Positions 28,142 to 42,400 of a stretch of 64,000 nt of DNA are shown one piece after another. Positions within the stretch are counted from its first letter, which is position 1, and each line of letters opens with the position of its first letter. Source of the stretch: Vandiemenella viatica (Eukaryota > Arthropoda > Insecta > Orthoptera > Morabidae); contig CM061914.1 of NCBI GenBank assembly GCA_031002005.1, forward strand, positions 190,358,685 through 190,422,684, in the 5' to 3' direction. The notes under the pieces are model-generated. The model was not told where the DNA came from. It did not search any database and saw only the letters and a program-made list of their open reading frames with translations. A program made the translations under genes and the position numbers.

Positions 28142-31100
28142 GCTACTGCTTGAGATTGGGAGAGTTTGGGATTGACGTTATGTGGCATTGCACCACTGCA
28201 TTTTAATAGTTGTCAGAGCCAGAACCAACGCAGCACAAAGCTGAAAACCCTGACATTTATTGAGGAAATTGACTGTGATACATTTATCTACTGATTCGTT
28301 GATAAAATTATCTCAGCAGGTGGATGAACAGGCCACAATCCTCGTGTTGGATTGTCCCACAGCAGAACAATGTTTGTCAGTTGTCAATTTTCTGGAAGAA
28401 ATTGTCTGTATTGATGGCATTTCTAATAACGATCCTTGACAGTCCCAGAGGATTGTCCTAGACAAGTCTTGCTGCACTGACGTAGTATGTTATATACTGT
28501 AATAGAACACAATCTTGGGTGCTCCAGATGTGAATATCGGTTCATAAAAAGGGAGGGGGGATTTATAATTAAATCCTGAAAAATGAAAAATACATATAAT
28601 AATGATGCTAAAAGGGGATCTAATAGGTTACTAACTAGAACCATGAATTTCAGACACAAAATAAAACCTCATTTATTGAGTCTTATGGCCTTACAAGGTC
28701 GGGTAGTAATTAACGTTACGTTAAACACAATTAGATCAGCAAAAACAAGCAATACCCGACGTTTACAATTCGCCGGAGTAAGCAAACAAAACTGAATGAA
28801 ATATCTCAAACAAGTAATAAAAACAGCAAAGTTAACATTGAAATCACATGGCAACACAGGCCATCAAATTGAAGCTAACATTTTACTGTACAAAGGAAAA
28901 ATCCCAGGGGGCGCCGTATAAAGTGAATGAAAAGCATCAAAATTGAATTAACAAACAGCAAGATGCTTAAAAAAAAATTGAATTGAAATATAAATCCAGC
29001 TAGCTCAGAATTTAAGTGGCGGGAGCAGAGTCTTAACCCAGGCGTCGCTTAAGGGCACATAAGTCTGTTAAAAATCCACTGGATAGTGACCGTCGTTTCT
29101 GGTACATTACCATAGTATCATCGCCGTGATGGTGAGCGACAAACACAATGCCACTGCAGCAATGGAAGCTAAATAAGCGGCTACGACCGCGTTATTAGCA
29201 TAACTTCCGAATAATGGCAAGCACGCCACTCAACATCTCGCTTTTCCAAAGCAAGAAATGATCAACCACAATGATCATCAGAAAGCGTGCCGGCTAGCAC
29301 GTCTGTTCACCAGCTCGTCTTGGACCCAAGTCACGTCCGTTCATCAGCTCGTCTTGGACAGAAGTGTCCTCTGAAAATGGCTCCTTCCTCTTCCTCGGCT
29401 AGTTGCTCGCCACATGCAAAAGAACTCCATGGAATTAGTATTGTAGCCCCCAATAAATGTTCAGGATTGGCTAGCTACACATTTCCGTCGTCACGTGTTT
29501 AATATCACGCGTCGCATTCGCTGACTCCTTCGCGCGTTTCCTACTTGGCCTTCGGGATAGCGGCAAGGTGGGGTAGTTCGTTGACCGAATCCCAACGGGA
29601 CTCAAGCCGGGCTGGCCCGGCGTCACCTTGTCGCCTCGCCTGCTCCATTGTTCCACCCTCAACGGTCGAAATGGCAGTCTCTAGCCTTCAATATTTAAGC
29701 GTTCTGAGCCATGCGTTTACAGAAAAATTAATTTATAATAAACTATACCTTTGGCCGCCCTGGTTTAAACATACCTTTAACCTATCCAGACAACCCTCAT
29801 TATTTATAATTTATTTACACGTTCCAAGATTAAATAATTAATAAACTTGAATATAATAAAAAGAGAAAAAAAAAAGAAAAATGAATATAATTAATAATGA
29901 TTTGATTATATTCATTGTGGGTGACGCTGTCACACCACAATATACCTGCCACCCAATCAAAATAAAATTATGCCAATAATTTTATTTGAACTATTGTAAC
30001 CCTACAGTTGCATCATAATCATTGCCTACATTATAGTTTCATGGTTCCAGCTCACTCGAACTATCGCATACATGTGACCTCTTTAAATATGTAAATACGA
30101 CACGTGACTCTGGTTAACATAAATAATGAAATGTCTTATCCTAATATGCAAAGTAAAACATCATAAAACATTGACAGGTACATAGATGTAAATGAATGAC
30201 AAAATAGATCTGTTCAATCAATAAACAAAAAAATGATGTAAGCACAAGATATTAACATTAAAACTAGACAACTCAATTAATTATTTACAACGGGCTATGC
30301 AAATCTAGCACATGTGTTGAAGTTAGATATAGCAACAACAAGAATAAAGAATGCACCGAATATCCATTATCAAGGCCGACACAAGTATGCCGAAACCACA
30401 TAACATGAAAATCAAATGGAAAAGAAAAAATCTTCCGCGAATTTACATAATTTAATCCTTCCGCGAATTTACATATTTATCCATACAATACAAAAGAAAG
30501 ACGGTTCTCGCAAAATGAACTATATTATGCTTTCCAAACTACACTCGTAGCAAAGGCATTATAGCGGTGAAACCAAGCGATCAGCTGTTTCCACTTTGCC
30601 CGCTCTGTTGTTGTCAGAAAGCGCTGTCCCGTTAGGCTTCGGCTCAGGCTACCTGTTTTCGTTTAACCTGATTACGATCCTTCCAGGAAAACTGGCGGTC
30701 GGCACAGCCGCTACTCCAAACAGCTGAGCGTCCTTTACCTGTTCTCGCTGCGTTAGCGCTACGCTTGTTAGGCAATTACGTGTCTTAAGACTGACACTCT
30801 CACTTTCTAAAGATATGCTCTACGTTATTACCTAACTAAATGTACATTGATCCTTAAGCTATATTTACAAACATCCGTCTAGGAACTTGTAGACTATGCT
30901 GTGTGAAACGGGCGCAAATTCCGGGCATTATGCGGGCCGAGCTCCGTTCTGCCGTCGGTCAGCATGTAGCAGTTTGGGGAAATAATCCTCGCTACTGAGA
31001 ACGGTCCCGAATACAGCAGAAAGAATTTGGAAATTAATTTTCGCTGTGCGTCAGACGGGGTCATAGTCCTAAGTAGCACCTGCTGCCCGACGCTAAACGT

Positions 31101-34100
31101 TTGCGCCCGCAATCCGTCGTGCTTGCGTTGCCGCTTCGTAGCTTTCTCTACCAAGAATTCATGTGCTTTCTTGACGTCATCCTCGGGATTCTTCTCGGGT
31201 TGATCCTTAAATTTTACATTGATACGAATCAGACGCAGTCTCATCCCGCACGAAATGATCGCGAGTTTCTCATTAGCATCGGCATAGCTTTGGCTTTGAC
31301 TGTGGCGCTGTCGTCAAGTTTCTCGTCAGTATCGGCATAGCTTTAGCTTCCGTGCTGGCGTCAAGTTTTCCTCTTTCCCGCATTCTGTCGGTTGGGTTCT
31401 GTGGTATGAGATTTTGCTCGTCAGCTGATGCGCATATGGCTCTTCCTCCGTTATTCAAATTGCCTTCGCGTCCCGCGGTGTCTTGCATCGGTTTGGAACT
31501 ATTTATTCCCAGGCTCTGCTCACAGGCCTCATGTTTCCAATGCAACACCTCCGGAACCAAATTTGTCACCGTCTTATTTCCCCAATCCAGAATGACTTTA
31601 CGTTTTGCTAAGAGGTCGCATCCAACGATCACATCTTGCGTCAAACCGGGTACTATAAGTAGTGGCAACATTAACTCGCTATTCGCGACTTTCACGGGGA
31701 TTAGCGCTTGCGTGCTAACGATCTTTTCTCTCTTTCCTATTGCAGGAACCACCGTAACTTGCGTTGTGGGAATTTCTTTTAGCCGCGGATTCTTATCTTT
31801 CAAGCGTAGCAGAAATTTCTTAGACATTACGGAGACAGACGATCCCGAGTCAATTAAAATATTCGCCCGTATGCCATATGCAATAATATCTACACGGGGA
31901 CACTTCGCGCGCGCCATGAGGCTGTCGCCGGATACCATATCTTGCTCTTCGTCGATATTTTCCGGTCCTTCGCCGCGCCAATATTCCAAACTGCCGAGGC
32001 AAATGCTGTCGGCGTTTGCAGCGTCCCCCGAAATATCTCATTGTGACGGCGGGGAATTAGACGCGTTGTTAACGCCGCCCACATTTTCCTCCGTCGCCTT
32101 TGCACACATTTCCGGTTCCGCGTTTTCAATTGAGATCGCGTTCACGGGAAATTCTTGTGGATACGCGGATCGGTTGTTTCCCGACCGCTGATGATTTTTA
32201 TCATCCTTCCACTGTGCATTTCCGTTCTTCCATTTCTTCCCTCCATTACGATTGCCGGAATTTTGATTGGAAGATTTCCCATTCTGTCCATCAGCATAGG
32301 AAGCTTTATTGCCGCCATGCGGTCGCTTAGACTCGCTTTGCGCTTCGCCATGGTTTCGTTCCGCGTCTTGTCTCGCCAGATTATCGGCCATTTTCCCGAT
32401 TCTGTCAAGGTTACCGACGGTTTCTAGCAGTTCTGGTATCGTACGAATGACCACGGGGTTAATGAGTGACTGCACTTGTGGACCAAAGTGCGCGATCACC
32501 ATCTCTATGAACTCTCCGTCCGTCATTTTGTCGTCAAATTGCCTACACTGCACCAGCAAAGTTTTCACGTAGCTTTCCATCGAATAATGCCACTTGGGAA
32601 TGTACCTTCCTTGGTATAGCTTTATCCTCGCCTGGTTCTGGATCTTTTTCGACCAGAAAGGTCTCAAGAAACAGGACTCTGAATTCGGCGTAAGATAAGT
32701 TAGTTTCGGACGCAATTTTCAGCCAGAGTCTGTCTGTTCTGAAAATGATTCCTCGACTAACATAAGCTTCATGGAATCAGGCACTCCTTTGATTTCAAAA
32801 TACCGCTCCATTTCGGTAAGATAAATTCTAGGATTTACGTTCTTTGCGGGACCCAAAACGTGGCAACTTAAGCTCGATATTAGCTGCAGCGTATTGTGCG
32901 TAATTCGCGTGAACAATACTCCCGCTAGCGTTGGAATTACTCACTTCCTTCATTTTGGATTCCAACTGCGCCAGTTTTGAATTAGTGTCTGCGCAAGTGT
33001 TTGCTGTGACGCTTGCAAATCCTGTTGTGCCGTTTGTACTCGTTCAACCGAACTTGTGACCTCCGCACCTTTGCATTTACGGCCTGCAAGCTTCGTTCAG
33101 TATTATCTTTAATCTCGTGGACAAATTCCGAGATCTGACCGAGACTCTGTTGGCTTTCTTGCCGCACGTGCTCGACAGATTTTTCGGTCGCGTCCAAACG
33201 CTTCGAGATTTCCGCGCTTGATTCCTGCAATGCAGTGCATGTTGCCTGAATCGTATCTGTGCGTCTCTCCAACACTGAAACATTCGCTCGCATCTCCGAT
33301 TGAATGCACTCATTTCACGGGTCATTTCCTCGCGAAAAACGGACAATTTTCCGTCCATGCCCTTCAACAAAGCACTTTGTGATTCAAATTTTTGACTTAA
33401 CTCCTCCCTTAATGAGACGGAATTTTGACTTTGTGCATCTAAACGCTTATTTATGTCCTCCCTCAATGAATCAGAATTTTGACTTTGTGCATCCAATTTC
33501 GAATCCAATTTCTTGTTCAATTTCTGTTTGCGAAGCCATTTGTCTACTTAATTCCGCCAGCATGTTAAATATCAGGTTTTGGTCTTGAAATTGTGCGGTC
33601 GCCGGTGGCAATTCTACCGTACTTTGCGACGCACGTGTTTCAACTTCTGCCCGCATGGGTGGATTTTGAACGGTTTCATTGTCTGGGGTTGGAAAAATCC
33701 CTAACTGTTCCCCATCTAATGATGCATTTGAATGGATGCTACGCGTACTAGGAGTATCATTACACTCGTCGTCCGCCAACGGTATGTCGCGTACTTCCGG
33801 TGCTTGATCCATCGCGTTAGTTTGCTCGGAAATGTTATGAACAATTGATCGATCTGCCCTATTAATGGTGCGTGACCTCAACTTCATAGATTTGATCGTA
33901 AGATACAAAATTTCAACTCCGAACAATTTGAACAATCGACAACGAACAAAATAAAACCGGCACGATTAAACTCGAAAAGTACAGCATTAAACAAATTTCG
34001 CGCATAAATCCCTTCAACATGAAATAAAACCCATCCAAAATTAAACAACAAGGAAAAACAACGATGTTTCATGCGACACAAATACCTCAACACATGAGCA

Positions 34101-37100
34101 AAATCAGCATAAAGAAAAATCTTAACTTTTACCATGCATTAAAATTTCAAAAGCACTGACTCTATCTTTAATTTTAAACTAACCATGCTTGATGCAAGTG
34201 AACGAAAATATACTTGAACAACTGATTGAAATGAATCACACATTTAGATTTAAATCAAGCATGGCAAACAAAGCAAACAAATTTCAACATAAAACTTATT
34301 CTAAAATAATAAAATGAATCAACACAGGTCACATCCATGGATTTTTTTAGACTTGTGAAATTCTCAAAATAATTTCGACTTGCAAAAGCCCGAAACGTTG
34401 GGTGCCAATTGTAATAGATACAATGGTGGCTGAAGCAGCAAAAAAAAGGGAGGGGGGATTTTTGATTAAATCCTGAAAATGAAAAATACATATAATAATG
34501 ATGCTAAAAGGGGATCTAATAGGTTACTAACTAGAACCATGAATTTCAGACACAAAATAAAACCTCATTTATTGAGTCTTATGGCCTTACAAGGTCGGGT
34601 AGTAATTAACGTTACGTTAAACACAATTAGATCAGCAAAAACAAGCAATACCCGACGTTTACAATTCGCCGGAGTAAGCAAACAAAACTGAATGAAATAT
34701 CTCAAACAAGTAATAAAAACAGCAAAGTTAACATTGAAATCACATGGCAACACAGGCCATCAAATTGAAGCTAACATTTTACTGTACAAAGGAAAAATCC
34801 CAGGGGGCGCCGTATAAAGTGAATGAAAAGCATCAAAATTGAATTAACAAACAGCAAGATGCTTAAAAAAAAATTGAATTGAAATATAAATCCAGCTAGC
34901 TCAGAATTTAAGTGGCGGGAGCAGAGTCTTAACCCAGGCGTCGCTTAAGGGCACATAAGTCTGTTAAAAATCCACTGGATAGTGACCGTCGTTTCTGGTA
35001 CATTACCATAGTATCATCGCCGTGATGGTGAGCGACAAACACAATGCCACTGCAGCAATGGAAGCTAAATAAGCGGCTACGACCGCGTTATTAGCATAAC
35101 TTCCGAATAATGGCAAGCACGCCACTCAACATCTCGCTTTTCCAAAGCAAGAAATGATCAACCACAATGATCATCAGAAAGCGTGCCGGCTAGCACGTCT
35201 GTTCACCAGCTCGTCTTGGACCCAAGTCACGTCCGTTCATCAGCTCGTCTTGGACAGAAGTCACGTCCGTTCGAAAATGGCTCCTTCCTCTTCCTCGGCT
35301 AGTTGCTCGCCACATGCAAAAGAACTCCATGGAATTAGTATTGTAGCCCCCAATAAATGTTCAGGATTGGCTAGCTACACATTTCCGTCGTCACGTGTTT
35401 AATATCACGCGTCGCATTCGCTGACTCCTTCGCGCGTTTCCTACTTGGCCTTCGGGATAGCGGCAAGGTGGGGTAGTTCGTTGACCGAATCCCAACGGGA
35501 CTCAAGCCGGGCTGGCCCGGCGTCACCTTGTCGCCTCGCCTGCTCCATTGTTCCACCCTCAACGGTCGAAATGGCAGTCTCTAGCCTTCAATATTTAAGC
35601 GTTCTGAGCCATGCGTTTACAGAAAAATTAATTTATAATAAACTATACCTTTGGCCGCCCTGGTTTAAACATACCTTTAACCTATCCAGACAACCCTCAT
35701 TATTTATAATTTATTTACACGTTCCAAGATTAAATAATTAATAAACTTGAATATAATAAAAAGAGAAAAAAAAAAGAAAAATGAATATAATTAATAATGA
35801 TTTGATTATATTCATTGTGGGTGACGCTGTCACACCACAATACACCATATACATATAGACCCAAATCATCATTCACAGATTGTTATTATTAATTTAATTA
35901 CGATGGAGCCAACACTCCGGTGCCAATTTCCCTATTAATCTAATCACCCCCTTTTATATATATATATATTTAAATTTACTTTTATAATTGGAATGTTAAA
36001 TTCCTCTCCCATTTACTATTCTGATTTACAAATTTTAATTTTAAATTCCTTAAGCATTTTTGGAAAAGTTATTCATCACTACACTTGGTAATTTCTTTCC
36101 ATCCCTGACATCCTCACCAACAAAAGAAAATTTTCCCACTCCCTTATGCGTGAAATCGAGCACAAGCTTGTGGTCATGGTCAACTTTCACCTTCCATGCA
36201 CTATTCGTAATTCTTTGACCAATATCCCTCCAAGCCGCATCACCAACATATGCCCTGTGCATTCCCAACACTCGCTTCACCCTCCTACTTTCCTCAAATG
36301 AGTCCCAATCCAGCTCCTATATCACATTGGTTACTGATTGGATCCTGTGACAATTTCTACAAACAAATCCAGCTGCTCTTCTTTGCATTCCTACCAACTC
36401 TTGTATTTGATAACCAAAATGTGGGTCCCAAACTACACCACCATACTCAACCAATGGTCTGACCAGAGTTTTGTAACCCAGTTTGCTAACTTCCCTGGTA
36501 CATCCTCTCCAGTAAATGAAGGATTTTCTAACCTTTTCCTACCACCTGCCCAATGTGCTCCTGTCGCCTCCTTGGTGACTCAAACTAGAGTTGTCTTATT
36601 TTCCTGCAACTGACAGGAATAAACAGCCAACTTGTATAGGGGTGGAATTGTAAAAATTGCCTGTAACCTGGGCCAATGTGACATCACATGTGGAGTGTGT
36701 TTCACTCCCTGCTACAAAATGTTAATTTTTGCTGTATCCTGAATGAAGCATGTATGCATCCACTATTCTATCCTGTGGTTGTAAGTAAGGACGTGAGATG
36801 TACTCAGGCACAGATAATAGTTTCAATGTCTTTTGAACTGACAATAGCTCACCCTTTGAACCACAGCATATCATCCCTTGCCACTGTGTCACTGGTTATC
36901 TCTGGCATAGTAATTAAATGTAGTGGTTCTCAGAGATTGAATGATGCAGTACAGTGTTAATGGTTTATATTAATTCTAGTGCGGAAGTATACAGAACGTA
37001 TTTCACCACTTTATTAAAATATTATATTCTGAAAGAAGGTTTAAAATTATTTTATGACCATTTATTACAGTTTTAACAAAGACCTTCAATTTATTCTGAC

Positions 37101-39435
37101 ATTAATTTGCTTTTAATAACTGAAAATTTTGTGTACTCACATTATGTAATAGTTAACATTTGGAAATTCAAACATTCATCCTTATCGTTAAAATTGTTCA
37201 GTATTCTTCTGCCCCACTGATTCATCTACTATCTATCTATCTATCCAATGTCTGCCGAGCGTGGTGGGTAAACAGTAACGCTCTCACCGCGCATTCGGGA
37301 GAATGTGGGTTCAAATCCCTGTCCTGCCACCCAGATTTGGTGTTCCCATGGTTTTTCCAAATCACACCGGGATGGTTCCTTTAAAAGACCATGGCCAAAT
37401 TCCTTCCCTTTCCTTACCCCCAGTCCTTTTTCACCTCTAACAACCTCGAAATTTAATGTTATGTCAAAAATTATTATTGTTTTAAACCTTTGATTTATTA
37501 TACCCAGTAGTTATTACTGTGTCATGTGTCACTTCTATGTCTGCATCAGCACAAATCAATAACAAAATGCATTCTCTTGGTTCATTTTTCATGAATGTTA
37601 CTTATCTAATACAATTTGAATATTGCAAATAATTTTGTGTCGAATGCAGTGAATTCTGTATTACTTAAAATTGTGACATTGTTAAGTCCATTCACCATAA
37701 TGCTGATTCTATTTCTGTATTTTTCCAGCCACCTAAGAAGGAAAAGAAAAAACTCTCAAAGAAGGAAAAACTGAAGCTGGCTATGGAACTAGCTGAGAAA
37801 AAAAAGAGAGAAGCAGAGATGGAACGGTAAGTGTTGCTTGGTAGGCTGGAATTCCATTAGAAGTATGATCCAGAATGATTTCTGTATGCTTAAAAGTACA
37901 GGTTCCAAGAATATACATTTCTCTCCTTCCAGGAATCTGTCATAAATTTAATAAAAGATAATATAGTATTTGTAACAATCATACACTATTTTCCTACTTG
38001 TTCTTAGGTCCAAGATAATATTTATTTATTTAGTGAAATGACAAATGAAGTAAATGCTGTTTATATTATAATAATACTGTAATGTTTATTCTTTATGGTA
38101 ACATCCTGAAATAGAAACTTGCAAAAGCATTGTTCTTATTTTATTCCTCTCCACACAATTTGCAATTTCATTACATTTCACTGTGTTTATTTCATCCTAA
38201 GGACCATCAGTTTCAAATAATATACAATACATTCATCAGAAGATGCATCATAACCATTTATTGTGTACATTAACATTATATCAACCACATTTGAATCAGT
38301 TAAAAAAAAAATTGGTGTATGTAACCAAATGTAAACGTTCACAAAAAAAAAAAAAAAAAAAAAATGCGGAAACCTTATTACAAATTTTTATTTAGCTTTC
38401 ATTTGAAATATGTTATATTAATATGTATCCCACTATGCCTTTACAAATGAAACTGATAGCTCTGTTCTCAACGAAAAAGAAATGCCAGAAAAGACAAAAT
38501 GTGAAAAAATGTCAATTACACCCTTTCAAAAAATGCCAATTCATTTACAGAACATACTGAGAATTAATTTGTAGATATGTTTGAAAGAATTTCTTCTCTG
38601 GAGTAGAACTAGCTGTCAATTGAACATTTAAAAAATATCTGCAATTAATCTTATCTCCTGCCAGACATTTAAGATGTGTTGAGAGCTTGTTGAAGATAGG
38701 TATCTGTGAATATCTGACCCATTTTTGAGAAAATTATGATGATTAATTATCCTTGTAAAAATAATTTTTGATTCTGGAGCTGTAATTGTGTATTTCACTA
38801 TTTGTTTCTAATATAGTAAAATTACTAACTTCAAGGGACATATATACTTGGCCTTCAATGTTAAAATTCCTAGATTCTTAAATGGGGCTCTGCATGATGT
38901 TGTACTGCAAACTCCAAACATTATTCTTATTATTTGCTTCTGGGCTCTGGATACTTTTGTCTCTATCAGTTGAATTTCTCCAGAAGATTATTGCAAATGA
39001 CATTAAGGAGTGAAAACGAGCAAAATTAACAAGTTTCTTCATATTTAGACCGTTTATATCTGATATGGCGTGAACTGAAAATGTGGCTGCAATTATCATC
39101 AATATACAAATCTAGAAATTTCACACTTTTTACCTCTTAAATGGATGGGGCCTGCAAATTTTATGTGTATGTCTGGAGCTAAATGCAATGAGTAGATTTG
39201 AGAGTATTCAGATAAAAAGAAGTGAGAAATTCTATGCATAAAAAATAATTGCTGTGTGCACATTCCACAGCTTACTATAGAACTTTCATGGTGTCCATCA
39301 CCAAAAGGCCTGATCCTCCCTGCATGGATAAGATTTTAAACCAAAATAATGTTTGTTAATGTTTTTCTGTTCATCTGCCCCTCCTGCCTTCATCTACAGT
39401 AAGCAATTGTTAATTTTCCCTGTCCTTCTTTATTT

Positions 39436-39484
<49 letters not shown>

Positions 39485-42400
39485 TAGTAAACAATGAAAT
39501 TAAAGGTGCCTAGTAGCAAAAAGGAATTAAATTAGGATAGGGAGATGAGCCACCCCTTACCTGAAGACGATGGATGTGGGGCATTAACAGACAAAAAAAA
39601 AAAAAAAAACACACATGACATTGAAATTTTCAGGTCTAACCCTTTATTAGCTGGAGAAAAATATTGATTGGGGGGGGGGTGTGCAGGAGACTGCCTCACA
39701 GAATGATTGTTGGCTGGGAAAATGGTGGGGCAATTGCAAACAGAGGACAGAGGATAGGGGCAGTGGTTCGGAGCTATATATGTATTGCTAGGAAACAATA
39801 CATGTTTAATAGTGGGACAAATTAATCCTTTGTGCAACATAATAAACACCACTTATTGAATTTTAAGGCAGGACACCATCAAAACCAACACTGGGTATTG
39901 TAATTTTTGGGTTTATGGCCGCTCATCAACAATAAAACAGGGTCGCCACTTGGTGGCGGCTGGCAGCTGACAGAGCTCAGATACCATAACAGATACACAT
40001 TATGGGCAGGAAGAAGCAGTCTGCAGCGAATATTGTGTATAAATAGAAAGAATAAAGTGCGTGGTGGGTGAACGGTTTATGTTCTGCCCTCGCATTCGGG
40101 AGGACGCCGGTTAGAATCCCTGTCTGGGCGTCCAGATTTGGGTTTTCCATGGTTTCCCCAAATCACCCCAGGCGAATGCCAGGATGCTTCCTTCAAAAAG
40201 GCCATGGCCAAATTCCTTCCCATTCCTTGTCCCCAGTCCCATCCCACCTCTAATGACCTTAGCCGTCGACAAGGCATAAAGCAATAACTTAAAAATAAAA
40301 AATAAAATAGAAATTCGATGATATTAAACAATAATTTAAAAATTAGCTGTAATGAAAGATGGTTCATTTTAGTAAGAGATAGTGGGGGCAGGGGATAGGA
40401 GTGTTAAAGAAGAAAGCTTGCTGGATATTATCTTAAGCTGGGACCCAGTGAAACTATAGTATGTCCCCATATTGACGCAACACACACTTAGACTGTAATA
40501 AAAACAATTAAGGAAAGGGAAATTAACCCACCACATACCAAAGTTAATGGCTGCAATGAGAGAAAGCACTTAAAACACTTAGGCAGACAAGCAATTACAT
40601 AATTTTCAGCAACTGCCTTCTTCAGTGTTAGTTAAATGACCCATTAGGCTCTGTACATCTGCACACACAGAATGTCAGCCAATGAGTCATTGGGTGATTT
40701 TTGGTCACGTAATTGTTTGTCCGCCTAAGTGTTTTAAGTGTTTTCTCTCATCGCAGCCATCAACTTTGGTATGTGGTGGGTTAATTTCCCTTTCCTTCAT
40801 TATTTATATCACCTAGAAGCTGCTTCTATTTTCCTTATTTTCATCAGACTATAATAAAGAGAGAGAAGGGCAATACTCAAGTTAGCAAGATACTTGAGTA
40901 TACTTGATATATCTACTATATCTCTTTAGAGGTATAGTAGATAAAATAAGGTGATATAAAATGAGAGATTAGGATGTCAGAAAGGAAGTAAGAGACTGAG
41001 AGGATAAATAAATACATTAAGATGGTTTGTACTTCTAAGAATGGATGAAGAAAGAATTGCAAGACAGATGATTAAATCTGGATTGAAGCAAAAGTGCAAG
41101 AGGCAAATTAGGTGCAAGACAGATGGATTCAGTAATAAAGTACAAAGAAGGAATTTGGATTGGAAAGCAGTTGTACAGGAAAAGTAGTGGGTGGGTAAAA
41201 AGTGTCCAATCATGCTCTGGCAATGGTGATGATGGTGTGTAAGAAAACATAGCATCTTATTACACCCAGGGAAAAAATTATTTAAATATATTAATCATAA
41301 GGATTCTGCAGAATTTGCTAGTTATCAGTTGGCTAAATTTGAGAAGTGACACTTTATAATTTGTCAAATTATGATGGCTCTGTTTGTTTTTAATTATCAG
41401 GCAGCGACAGATCCAGGAAGAGAAACGACGTATTGAAATGGACAAGCGCAAAGCAATGGAGAAGGCACAGCGGGATATGGAGGAACAAATAATGCGTAAT
41501 GCACAACTTAATACCAGCTTCGAAGTACTAAAACAGTTGTGGCAAAAAGCCCATAAGGCACATATAAAAGATAGGAGACATGAAGAGGTATGTAATGTAA
41601 ATTTTGATTTATACAATTTCTTCTTACTGGCACCAAGCAGTAAATGTACAATACTGAAAAGACATCCAATTTAAGAGGTCAGAGACAACAAAGAATTGAT
41701 ACTTTGAATAATCTTTGTTGTAACAACCTTGTAATAGAATTCATTCAAGAGTTTTAATAAATTCATTACTTCTTTTGGTAATTTATTCCAAATTACTGGA
41801 AAAGAAAGTTCTCCCACCCTCTTATGCCTGAAATCAAGTGTCAATTTATACTCCCAGTACTACTTCTTCCCTCATCCTGTCTTCCAGTGATCCCAATTCA
41901 GATCCTTTATCATATAGATTCATTTCCACAAACAAATTCAGCTGCCTTCCTTTACACTTTCTCCAACTCTTTTGTTTGATAGTAAAAACAGTTGTCCCAT
42001 ACTACACCTGCTACATATTCTAGCAACAGTCTGACCAAGGTTTGCAACCCATTTCCTTTGTCACCCTCTTGTCGCATATAAATGTCTTTATGCGATCTTG
42101 ATAGATAAATAAATAGATAATTTTGTAGACTGAAGTTTTATTATGAACTTTTTGCAGTTTATTTATCCCGTTTGTTTGCATAAAAATCCTCTTGATACCA
42201 ATAATGACCGATTTGTCACTATATCCGAAGATTTGCAGGTTCGTTTTCTACACAAGATCTATCATGGCTATTTTTTGCAACTATTATTTTCAAGATTCCC
42301 TGCTGTTTTTTTCTCGCCACCTCTACCAACAATTCTCTTAACTTCTCCTCCTCCTTTTTTTTTTTTTTTTTTTTCAGAGAGCCTATCCATTCAAGCAATC

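Larger units (their letters stand above)
28498..35839 (-). mobile_element. Ty3/Gypsy-type LTR retrotransposon, internally deleted, in DNAI7 intron 1
   Basis: Two long direct repeats (28498-29939 and 34410-35839) with TG...CA ends enclose about 4.5 kb. ATAC at 28494-28497 and 35840-35843 is a candidate 4 bp target duplication. Orientation is minus: the primer-binding site lies next to the right-hand LTR, and gag, protease and the integrase tail read leftwards. Reverse transcriptase, RNase H and the integrase catalytic core are absent, so the copy cannot move on its own. The LTRs look nearly identical over most of their length, which suggests recent insertion. It lies antisense to DNAI7. Confidence 0.88.

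Noticed and set aside
29545..29841. Open frame repeated at 35445-35741
   Set aside because: Lies in the two LTR copies; identical because the LTRs are, not because it is a gene.
31352..32191. Plus-strand open frame of 279 codons
   Set aside because: Antisense to gag and protease of the LTR element; no family features.
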